NCBI GenBank assembly: GCA_012064415.1
Contig: SSNU01000109.1
Span: 230,578 to 294,577 of the forward strand
Length of the DNA stretch: 64,000 bases
Reading direction: 5' to 3'
DNA from: Gyrodactylus bullatarudis
Taxonomy: Eukaryota > Platyhelminthes > Monogenea > Gyrodactylidea > Gyrodactylidae
The position numbers were made by a program, and so were the translations under genes. This document shows positions 1 to 12,300 of the stretch, in pieces (position 1 is the stretch's first letter; every line of letters starts with the position of its first letter). The notes under the pieces were generated by a model. It saw only the letters and a program-made list of their open reading frames with translations, was not told where the DNA came from and ran no database searches.

Positions 1-323
1 CTTGCACTTACGAAGTTTAAACTCTTGGGATGGTTCAACGTTAAGTGTTGCCTCAGCTTGACAACTTCCAAAGCTATTCTCAGCCTTGACACAATATTTA
101 CCTCCTTCTTCCATCTTTATTCTATTAACTTTAAGGGAATATTCTCTACCAGAATATCGTTGCATATATTTGAGACTTTGACTAAGTGGTTCTGATCCAA
201 AGAGCCAAGTTACAATGGGATCACCAGCACCGACAACTTTACATTCAAATTGTGTTGAACTATTTTCAATAACATATTGATTCCTGGGTTTGCGAACAAA
301 CTTGGGAGCAGCCTCTTTGCGAT
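1..323 (-). CDS. unc-22: Twitchin exon 42: first Ig domain after the kinase (cut by window edge)
   Basis: An open exon begins at 323 (acceptor TAG) and runs off the left edge. It joins exon 41 in phase to give DRKEAAPKFVRKP, then an Ig domain with FECKVVGAGDPIVTWLFG and GGKYCVKAENSFG. In twitchin several Ig domains follow the kinase; only the first is here. Confidence 0.92.
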
Positions 324-3300
324 CTATTTTATGTTATATAAAAAAAATATGTTAAAGATTTTTTGGAATCCTTCTCATGTTGACCCCAGCTGAAGAAAAA
401 GCTTTTAAAATTTCAAAATTCCATTTTTTCGAACTTTAAACTCTAATTTTTTATTGATTTCAAACTGAGTGATCAAAAGTTTATTTTCAGGATCAGAATA
501 AGACAAGAAAGCCAAATATCGCCGACAAATTTTCAAAAGATCCACCATTTTCGAGGGATTTTGATTTGTTGAAATTTCATTAATTTTCAAGCAGTGAAAA
601 TGTTCAAAAAATCGAAATTCGCCTCCCAAACGATGATGAAGTTATGCATTAGAACAGATTCAGCATATTCGGCTTTCTTGTCTTATTGTGATCGTGAAAA
701 TAAACTTTTGATCACTCTCTCAATTCAATAAAAAAGGGATTTTATTTTTTCTTCAAATCGTAAAAGTGGGCAACATCAGTAGGATTCGAAAAAATCGTTA
801 ACCCATTCGAATTTTGATGAAAAAATCGAGATTTTGTAAAAATCACAGATTCCCAACTTCATATCAATCCATCTCCTACAAAACCCAGGGGATGACAGCA
901 CAGATGTGTGGGTGAAGGAGAAATTTTTCATCAACATGTATAAACCTAATTTGTGTGTTCAAAAGAATTATTCATTCAATCTTCAACTACCATGGCCTAT
1001 GTGAGCTTTTTCAACTTTTTCTCTTCACTGTTGCTATTTATGGAAGAGTTTTTGGTGTTTTTTCAGCTTATTTCTATTCATGACCCTTATATTCTTTAAC
1101 TTATACTATTTCTTTGTAAATTATTATTTTTCATTCAAACTTTAATTATATCAATTTCAAATAGATACCACTGATGATCCTTTGAGAAATGCGCATTTGG
1201 TTATAAATATATTTTCTTTCATATTTCTAAATTATAATTAGCTTTATATCAAGACAGAAAAGTTAAATGAAATAAAAACCAGAACATTTACCAAAGCTTG
1301 TAGCATGAATGCTAAATTCTTCTTTCCTGTTCTTTCTAAGGGAACTAAAGTTGGCAATTTGACCAATTCTCGGCCTCTTATCTCTATCACCGCCAATCCT
1401 GTCGTGCATGCGTTCTCTAAATTTGTCATATCTACTGCTGGGAATCTTTCTTCTCTGAGCATCTGTTATTTCAGAGTTGAGCCATGGATGGTCCCTAGCC
1501 TCGTAGACATTCATTCGTTCTCTTGTTAATTTAAAATCAATTTAAAATCAGACTGAAAATCAAACGGAAACTTACGTAGGATTCTTCTTAAGGAGTTTTG
1601 AAATGAAATCTTTGGCAAGATCCGAAATGCCAGAGAATTCAGGATAATCGAAACTGTACTGACAACGCTTAACATTTTCAAGTGTCTCGAAATTTGTATC
1701 ACCACCAAATGGAGTTAGACCACTCAACCTTGATGAGATTATTGCGAATGAATCAATAGAATTTATTTATTATATTTAGTAAAAAAAGAGAAACTTACAA
1801 GGCATAGGCAAGAACACCAGATGCCCACATATCTGTGTAGAAGCCAACAGGAGAATAATTTGCAATTTCTGGAGCTGCAAAGTCTGCTGTAGCTGTGGTC
1901 ACTTTAACTTCATCCATTGGATTCAACTTTGCTGATAAGCCAAAATCAACAAGTTTTATGCTGGTAGACTTTGATGTTTCACACATGATGTTCTCCGCTT
2001 TCAAATCGAGATGAACAATACTGTTTTCATGCATGAACTCAAGGCCTTCAATAACTTGTTTCATATACTTGATAACTTCTGCTTCAGTCATTGTGTAAGA
2101 ATCATCGGCGATTCTATCGAAAAGTTCTCCTCCAGATAGACTAGAAGATATATCAAAAAATATCATTCAAGCTCTTGTAAGATATTAAACAATATCTCAA
2201 GATTCCTTGGCAATTCAGTTACACTTGTTACTAGTATTCATAACAACCCTTAGGACTTTATCAGAAGTTTTACTCATCAATAGAAACTTAAAAGCTTCAC
2301 AAAATTAGATGATCTCTCAAAAAACGAGAACTAACCAATGGGGCTTGGATAAATTTTAAATAATAAAATTCAGATTTAGCTTTAACGAAGTTCACGGTAT
2401 GCATTTTAATAAATTGTGTTTTGGTTAGTTTTTAGCAGTACTCACAACTCAAGAATGAGAACTGTCTCCTTAGTATCTGAGAAAGCCTCATGAAGATTTA
2501 ACAACTTCTTATGATGCAATTTATTCATGACATCTATTTCATTTTCAACGGTCATTTTATCCAACGTGGTTGGTGTCTCAATAAACTTGGCGACAAATAT
2601 TTTACCAGTTGCAATTTCTCGACATCTATGTACAATACCGAAAGCCCCTCGGCCAATCTCTTCCAGAATTTCATAATAATCTTCAACATTTGAAGTCTTG
2701 ACTCTAGTCGGGGTTGGATAGCCATCTTTCCAAATATCATGATCTATCAGGGGAAAAAAAATTATTCAAATCAAGCTTGATTAAATATATATAGCTAGAC
2801 AAACAGAATTTATCATAATCTCCTACAGCGCCGCCGTTATATGCTCCTCTTCCTACACCAGCTGCTCTCTTATCTCTGATAATTTCTTCAACAGTACACT
2901 TGTTACTTTCTGCACTGAAATCAGATCTACCATAGAGATTTTCCGCCAACACTCGAAACTTGTATGATTTTCCGTTTTGCACAGCTGTTGATTTGTAAGT
3001 TGGGAATCTTGTGGTTCCATCTCGAATCCATTGACCGCCTGGTACTTCACATCTTTCAACGATGTACTCGGAAATATACTTTGTATTTGGTGGCATTTTC
3101 CATGATACTGTGACTTCATTATTTTGAGCTTCATCGACTCTCACATCGATAGGTGGTGGAGGACGATCATTCACTGTAATTTCAATTGAGGCTGAATCAG
3201 AACCCATCTCGTTCTCCACAAAAAGCTCAAAGTTGCCACTATAACTATCATCTAGCTCATCAATAGTCAACATAATATGACGATCAGTTGACTTAAAGTG

Positions 3301-6300
3301 AACATTACGACCCTCTTTAAGTTCCTTGCCATTAATCATCCATTTGAAAGTAGGCTTTGGATAACCAGAGCATGGAATCTTTATTTGCAAGGCATCACCT
3401 TTGTCCCATTCTGAAGGCTCCTTCCATCTATCTGGAACTCTGAGGACAGGCTTGTCTAAAGAAATGAGAAACAAAGTCAATTTTAAAATACAATAATCTT
3501 CCCCTAAAGAAAAAAACATACTCTTGACATAGAGAGGGGCTCGACTTATTTTACAACCAGCTCTATTGACAACTTTGACAGAGTATTCCTCAGCATCATC
3601 AACTCTGGCATCCGTTATGGTTAGAGAGCATCTGAGAAATTATTAATTAATTTTTGCTCAAATTTTAGCAATAAAATTACAAAATATTTTGAAAAGATAC
3701 CAATAGATAAATAAGACTGAATTAGTTTTATAGCTGCCTTATAAACCATTCAAATTCGAGTTTATCTTTTATCAAAATAGCTCTAGATGACCTTTTACAT
3801 TTTATAGATTTGAATTCCATAATCAATAATACCTTCTAAACCTTCATTTATCTTTAAAATAAATAATATCCTTATGCATATTTGTAAATTTTAAACAAGA
3901 ATTCACTGAAATGCCCAATGAAGACATAATATTACTCAAAATTTTTTGATATTAGACATTAGGCTAGGGTGAAATTTTTTTTTCTTCGAACAACCCACGG
4001 ACATGATAAAATAACGAAATTAACCATGAAACCCCTCTTGATGATAAGATTACTATTTTTGAAGAGAAAAATTAAGAAAATCATTGAATGGCCAAGATAT
4101 TTCGGATTTTAATGATTGTGTAGTAAAAATTCATTGAAAATTTAGGGACGATTTGAAAAATTTTGGATTTTTAAAACCGAATGACATAATGGGGAATCAT
4201 TTTCGACACATTCTTCAATACAAAATAATGCTTAGAATTGATAGTCCTTGAATAGAAAAGTTGGTCCTAATATGAGGTTTAAAATTTCACCCTAGCCTAT
4301 TAGACATGGATGAAATTTGAAACAGAGAACTGTACTATGCTTAATTTTACCTCTAAACTTCCAATCTCGAACCACTTAATCGACAAAGAAATTTTTGACT
4401 CAAGAAGACTTCACAGCTGTTCAAGCTTGGTGTGTAATCTAAAGATAATTTTAGATATTTTATGCATTTAAATCCTCCTGTTGTTTCATTTCTATTCATT
4501 CTAGCGAACAATGATCTTTAGACAAGTTTACTACCATGGTATACTCTAGTTAGCCAAACTTAAGAATACCATTGACGTTTGAGCTTTCGATTGAACTAAT
4601 CAAACTTATTAACAATAAGAGGATGATGAAATTCATTTACATATAGTTAATTCAGAATAATTCTAGTGAATCATTGCTTACTTTCCATCTTTGGATTTTT
4701 CAACACTGTATCGTCCACCTGGAGCCAGCTCCCGGTCACCTTTACACCATATAACATCACAATCTGTATCACAATCAATTTCAATTTCAAAAGTAACATC
4801 TCCGCCCTCTCTGCATGTTGTAGATTTAAGTTGTTTGGATATCTTTGGAATTTTGCAAGCTGAATAAAAGGTCAGGTTAGAATTATAAACTATGAGAGAT
4901 CCTACAGATTTAAGAATAGAATTAATTTTTTCTTCACAAAGTTGAGAGATAATCTCTGTTAAGGGTTCGTAATTTCATTGAAAAATAACCACACATAGCA
5001 ATGGATAGAGTAATTTACCTTTTTGACTATAGTCATTTTATTTTTAACTATAGTCAATCCCATTTTTACCTTTGTGACTATAGTTTTTTCCACCTTTACC
5101 TTTTTGACTATAATTTTTTTTATTATTCCTTTTTAACTATAGTTAAATTTTATATTTTTTTCGTATTGAAAAAAAAATTTTTGGACAAAAACTTTTTCGA
5201 CTATAGTCATTTTCACTTTTACCTTTTTGACTATAGTTATTTTTTATTTTTACCTTTTTGACTATAGTTATTTTTTATTTTTACCTTTTTGACTATAGTT
5301 ATAATCTGTTTTCACCTTTACTGTTTACTCTCTAACTTAAATACCGATATTAATAAATGCAAATATTGATAAAACATGTTCGTATTGATAATTTTGATTA
5401 TAGTCATAACTACAATATGAGCTTACTAAGTTTTGACAATTTATTTATGTGCAAAGAAATGAATCAAGGTTCATTTTTGCCATAAATCGATTAATATTTA
5501 AGAAGTTAGTAGTGAAAAAACATGGTTCGCTATTAATAATTTTTATTTAATTTATATTTGAAAAAATATTGAGGAAATTTTTATGAAAATTACAACTTTA
5601 AATGTTTTCGTTTAGAGATTTTATTCGTTTTTTTTTCGGCCGTCCTCGCTTTTTGCAAGTTTCAATGCCTGAAATGGGATTCGTTTTTAATGAGTCTAAA
5701 TCAGGCAAAATAAAATTTTCTGAATTTATTTTCAAAAGTGTTTCAGTCTTATATATTGGGTTGATAAACATTGAAAAGTCAAGCTCTTTGAAAATTGTTA
5801 CTGCAAAAAAGTGTTTGCATGGAACTCCAGTGTATTGACTAACATTGCATGAAAATTTCAAGTTTTTGAAGTTTAATATTTTGAATAAATCAGAGGAAGG
5901 GCTTTTCATAACATAGTACTCATTTTCACAAGTAGACTTCCTCACAACTAATTTTCGACCTTCCTCTATCAAAAAATTTATTTTTTTTTCAAAAATTTCT
6001 GGATAAGTTGAATGGGTTTTAGAATATTTTTCTTTTCTTTTCACAAGCTTGTCCACTTCATTTAGACAATAATTATATAGTAAATTATAAGGATGCAGTT
6101 TTCTTAAGTCTCTGATGGAATTATTGAAAGATTCTGCAATATTTGATGTCAATTGACCATAACGACATACTGGAAAAGAAAAATTTTCCCAATTTTGAGG
6201 CGGAATTTCAGACTAATAGGTAAAAGTATTGAATGAGATTTGATTGGTTAATTTTCAAAAAGGGTCTTGACAAAAGGATTATCAATAGGGTGAGACTCAC

Positions 6301-9300
6301 AAGAAAACAATTTCTCTTTTACGAGGGCTTGAGTTTTTCTAAATTCACAAGATAGTAACTATAGTCATAAAGTTGAAAACAGATTATAACTATAGTCAAA
6401 AAGGTAAAAATAAAAAATAACTATAGTCAAAAAGGTAAAAATAAAAAATAACTATAGTCAAAAAGGTAAAAGTGAAAATGACTATAGTCGAAAAAGTTTT
6501 TGTCCAAAAATTTTTTTTTCAATACGAAAAAAATATAAAATTTAACTATAGTTAAAAAGGAATAATAAAAAAAATTATAGTCAAAAAGGTAAAGGTGGAA
6601 AAAACTATAGTCACAAAGGTAAAAATGGGATTGACTATAGTTAAAAATAAAATGACTATAGTCAAAAAGGTAAAGATGAAAATAACTATAGTCAAAAAGG
6701 TAAATTACTCCAATGGATAATATCCATTGGATATATCATTCGATTGTAAATAAAGCAAATTGTAACATTTTTGAAACGACCAGATGATTTTTTAAAAGTT
6801 AATAGAATTTGAAGGCTACAAGTTGAGTATATTTAACATCTGAATCTTTTCTTTCGTTACAAAAAGGTTTGGCAGACAATAATAAAATTTATGGAAATTA
6901 ATTTTCGTTTATTTCAGTATAATAGACCAATGTTTTTTTACACTTACAATATCAATATTTTTTTATTTTCATCATCAGTATCAAAAGATGAAATAATTTC
7001 ACAAACAGTATATAATATACCGAAATATCCTTTCTCCAATCTCAACTTGGTAATATTTTGCAATTTTGAGATAAGAAAATTTTATAGCAAGTAATATAGG
7101 GGTTTATGCATTGTGTAAAGATTAGAAATTCAAAAAGCAAAAAATTGGCTTTATAATTAGTATATAAAGGAAAATGATTTCTTTAATCGATCAAATAAAA
7201 CCTGGCTTCAAAGCTTATTGAGTTGGTAATACTCAAGTAAGTATAACTAATCTGAAAAATCCATAATATTGCCAAGTTTAGATTGGAAAATCATCAGTAG
7301 TATGATGGAAATCTTTTGAAAAAATAACATGAAATGGTAGTGTGTCAGTAAATTTTCATAATCATTGATACTGTAAGTTGAAAGATTTATTGGTATATAA
7401 TACTGTTTCTTTATTGATACTGATGAAGAAAATTAAAAAATCGCGCCATCTCGTATTTTAAAATGTCTCTAAAATTTTCCAAAAAAAACTTTTTTCAAAT
7501 ATTTTTACTCAAATCAGTGAAAGTGTACATTTTGAATCAGTTACAAAAAAATCTTTCAAAAATTTTAATACCTTGATGAAAAAATGATTTTTGTAAAATT
7601 CATGAATTCCCAAATTCATCGAGAATAGCTTTACCTAGTCACAGCAGAAAATAGGTTGAATTTTATGTTCTTTATGAATAATATTTAGATAGCTCAGATA
7701 TATGTAAAAATATGTGCTAAAAACATTTTTATCATTGAACCAAATTCAACCCACGAAAATTCCCAGAACCTATTCTGACTAGTGTGATCTCAATGATTAA
7801 ATGATCTCTAAATGGATCATTACTAGTTCAGACTTTTTTTCCTCACATTTTAGTAATTCAGACAAATGTGGCCCATCACTGATATGGGCAAGAAACTCAC
7901 ATTTTGGATCCTTGACGAGTATCGGTCTATCTGTTTGACAAGGTTCACCTTCCCCGGCGTTATTTATGGCAATAACGCGGAATTCATATTCTTTATCTTC
8001 AATTAAATGGCCAACATTAAAGTTTGTACCGACTACTGGTTCATGATTAACTCGAGACCAATTTGAGGAATGTTTTTCTTTCTTTTCAATGTAGTAGCCC
8101 TTAATGGACCCACCACCATCGTTTCTCGGTCTATTCCAGCTCAAAGTTACAAAATCTCCGCCAACTTCTGTTGCCTCTAGACCACTTGGAGAGCCAGGCT
8201 TGTCTTGAAGTAAAGAAAGATTCATTAGTAAACTTGTTAAAAAAGTTTTCAAAGTTAACCGAGTATTTTTTCTATTTTATTAAATCTAATTGATTTAAAG
8301 TCATAATTTTTGGACATATTTACCAAACAAATAATAAATAATAAAACAAATCATCTTACCGAAAGGATACTTGGCAATTAATTCGTCCTTTAGTTCAATC
8401 CATTCACCTTGACCGATGTTGTTAACAGCAGCAACTCTAAACTTATATTTGTGTCCTTCGAAGAGGCCATTAACTTCAATATTTGGATCCTTGCTTCCAT
8501 TGCCGACAGGTATCCATCTTCCAGTTTCTGTGTCTTGCTTTTCCACAACATAATGTGTGATTTTATTGCCACCTGTATCCTTTGGTGGCTTCCATGATAA
8601 CTTGGTACTTGTTGGTGTGGTATCAGATGGTACAATTGGACCAGTACATTCACCAGGTGGAGCTTAGTTAGTTAAAAATACTTTTATTATTTCAAAAGTA
8701 CACACTAGATCAATATGGATTATCTAATCAATATCGTTGGCATGTTAATTTCATCTTATTATAAAAAAATCTTAGATAATTATTTAAGAATAACCAAACA
8801 AATATGAATATTGGGAAATCGATAAATAATTTAAATTGCATGAATCATTCTGGAAAACTATTTGAGTAAGTTGAATTTTGATAAGTTGAATAAAAGAATC
8901 AATTAAAATCAAGCCCATCCAAATTCATATCTTTTATTTTACGATGGAAAAAGACGAGGCTTTTTTATCTTCTCGATAAAAGCTTGCTAAATCAAGACCG
9001 ATAGTACCCTCCTAATGCCCGTGGCCTACCCCTAGGGTCTGGCGGTTTAATTATAACCTAGCCCCTTTTAACGGATCTTCATCTCAGCCTTTTGTTTCCA
9101 TTTTATAATTCAAAGATTAATTTAACTCTATATATCTGTTACCGTTAATCTTTTTACTCTCGATAGTCTCAAGACTCTCTGGCAATTCAGTTAAACTTGC
9201 TATTAGTAACAAGATTAACAAGTCAGTTAAACTTGCTACTCGGTTTCAGGATTATCTGATAGTCTCAAGAATCCCGGGAATCTTGTTACTAATATTAAGT

Positions 9301-12300
9301 TAACCTGATAATTATCATAATAAGTAATTTTTTGACTTTTAATTCTAATACATTAGAAAGGAAAATCAGCCAGTTTATTCATAAAACCCCTAGGCCTTTT
9401 TCAGAATCTCTTTTCAGAAGTGTTGCACATTAATAGAACCTTAGAAGCTTTACAAAATTAGATGCTAGTAGAAACGAGTAGTTCGATATTCTCTAGAATT
9501 ATAAACTTAAACTTTGCTTCAGATTCTAAGTGAAAATTTGTGAAAAAACCCATGTTTTTACATGAAAATTCGAGCATAAAAGAAGAAGCATACCTCTAAC
9601 TTTGGTTGTGAATGGAACTTTACATGTTCCACTTGGATTGGTAATCTCCAATGTGTAATCGCCTTCCATGTCTCTAAGAATGTCTGAATAATAAGAGAAA
9701 AATGTTAAAAATAATTTAAAAAGATTTTTCAGGTGAATGAACCTACCCTTCATACTGATGACGGCATTATCACCAAGATCCATAATCTTCAAATGATCTG
9801 ATTCCTTGACCTCTTTTCCATCTTTCATGAGCTTAAGGCTTATTTCGCCATTGGCGCTATATGGTATTTTTATCTTGAGCATATCACCCAAATCAGCAAC
9901 CTGCTCTTTAATATCAGAGAGAACCTTTGGCCCACCTTATATGATAATTTTGGAATTTAATTGAGCAATTTAGATTTAGAAATTCTTCACTAACTTATGA
10001 CGTCAAGCTTCGTTGTGCAAGACTTGTGTCCATTTGGATTTTCAACGACACATTTAATCTCTCCAGCGTCCTTTTCGTCCACTCCGATCAGTTCAAGGGT
10101 TGCAACTCCCGTATTTGGATCAGGTGCAGAAATTTTACAATTTGAAGAGGGTCTCAGCTCAACACCGTCTTTGAACCAGCGGACAACTGGCGGTGGTTTA
10201 CCCTCAACTGTAACTTCGAATTTTGCATTCTCTCCAACAGCACATTTCTGGTTCGACATCGTCTTGCCAAAGTCAGGAGCTTTGACTAGTTAATTAATAA
10301 ATGGATTTAATTCGAGTATCTAAATTTTGTTTTTTTCTGATTTTTAATCTACGCGTGAAAAACAAGCTTTTACTAGTGCTCTCAGAAAAATAAATAGATT
10401 TGCAAAATAATGAAAATAAATATTCAAAAATTGGCAATTCGCTTGAAAATATTTCTTTGAAGTAAAAAAATGCAAATGAGACTTCAAAAAAACTCGGAAA
10501 AACTTTTCTTGAACAACACTGAAAGAAACCCGTTGAAAATGAAACTTACGATTTTCATCAATAGACAAATGAACTTCTTGATTGAAATTATAAAGTTATA
10601 AGGAATAGAGGAATCTTTTTTGAGGAAAAGTATGCGACCAGTAATCATGAAAACGCTCTTACCATTTTTATCACAGACTGTGATCATTTCAGTTGGAGAA
10701 CTAGGCTCCCCTTGACCAGCTGGATTAACAGCCTTGACCCTGAACTTGCATTTGGAGTTCTCTTCAAGACCCATGATGAGAGCTTCTGTGGAGTTGAGGG
10801 GAGCTTTTTCTGTTCCCACTACCGGTATCCATTCATCAGAGTTTTCATCTTGCTTTTCAATTATGTAACCTTTGATTGGAGCACCTCCTGTTGAGAATGG
10901 TGGAGTCCAAGACAACGAAACAGAATCTTTCGTTGTTCCCGTAACAACAGGTGTTGAAGGAGAACCAGCCTTGTCTATTGAATTAGAATTTTCAAAGAAT
11001 TATTTCAAAGTATTATTTCAATATAATTTCTCAAAATCTAATACAAAAGGCAAGTTTCAATGATTAAAAAAAATTTACTGAATTTTGATTTGATTTCGGT
11101 AGCTTTGGTTGCTTTGCTCGGCTCACTAAATCCTGCTTCATTCTTTGCTGACACTCTGAACTGGTACTTTTGGCCATTTTTGAGATTCGGAACTAAAATG
11201 TATGCATAAAATATTTCTATTTTCGTTTAATTTTTTTAAAATAAATTACTCTCGGCAGATGTTCCACTTATACAATCTGATGGTACCTCAACCCAGTCAC
11301 CGGTCAGAGGATCTTTATATTCGACTTTATAACCAGTTATACGTTTTCCTCCTGTGTTTCTTGGCTTAATCCAGCTAAGCTTGGCACAACCATCATCTGT
11401 CTCATCCACATTTAATCCGGATGGAGCATCAGGCGGTGCTGAAATTAAATTTTTATTAAATCATTTTCAAGATTAAATAAGCCCAATCTTTTAGTAAACT
11501 AATTCTTCTTTTACATTATAACCTCTAAAAGAAACTCACTGACTGGATTCTCAGCAGTTATTGGCTCTTCCAATTCTAAAGGCTCACTAAGGCCGTTTTC
11601 ATTTTCGGCGCGAACTCTAAATTTGTATCGCTGACCTTCATCTAGACCAAGTACTTCAAAATCAGTGGCTCGGGCAAACTTGGTAACATTTTTCCATTCA
11701 CCAGTTTTTGGATCCATCCTTTCAATGACATAATTTGTGATCGGAGCTCCTCCATCATTCTGTATGAATATGGATTTGTGAGAAAAATGATTAAATTTTC
11801 TATTTATTGACAGATACTCACAGCTGGTGGACTCCAAGATAGTTTACATGAATCAGCTGTAATATTGGAGCAAACAAGGGGTCCTTTAGGTTTGCCAGGA
11901 GGCTCCTTGACCACAACATTAATTGGAATAGAATCAGATCCCTTGTCGTTTTTAAGAATAATATCGTATTTTCCAGTATCCTGGGGCTTGGCACATTTGT
12001 CTCGGACGATAACTTCAGTCGGTGTAATTTCTACTGAGAATCGATCATCTGGTATTTTCATAGGTACACCATCTTTGAGAATTTCCACTGACTCTGGCGG
12101 AGACCCAGAGAATGGAATAACAATTTTGAAAGGTTCGTCTAATTTGGCATTGATATTTCTTTGGACATCGTAAGGGTCAATTTTGGGTGCGGCTAAAATT
12201 GATGAAAATACATGAGATCAAGAATCACTTGGTTTATTCTTCGTAATTCAAATGAAAGAAATTTTATTGCAATAATATTCCATGCCTTAATCAAAGATTA

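Larger units (their letters stand above)
5008..6710 (-). mobile_element. Internally deleted MULE (Mutator-like) DNA transposon
   Basis: A complete non-autonomous element of 1,703 bp in the 3-kb twitchin intron (4,860-7,900). Ends are inverted copies starting GAGTAATTTACC; the flanking 9 bp CAATGGATA is duplicated exactly (4,999-5,007 and 6,711-6,719). Nine-bp target duplications and long inverted ends are hallmarks of MULEs. The interior encodes the C-terminal part of a MULE transposase on the minus strand (see next entry); the catalytic DDE core is missing, so movement would need a full copy elsewhere. The perfect duplication and nearly identical ends point to a recent insertion. Confidence 0.9.

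Noticed and set aside
5008..5330. Regularly spaced direct repeats that look like a CRISPR array
   Set aside because: The units are part of inverted MULE ends in a eukaryotic intron, spacers are not unique, and there are no cas genes.
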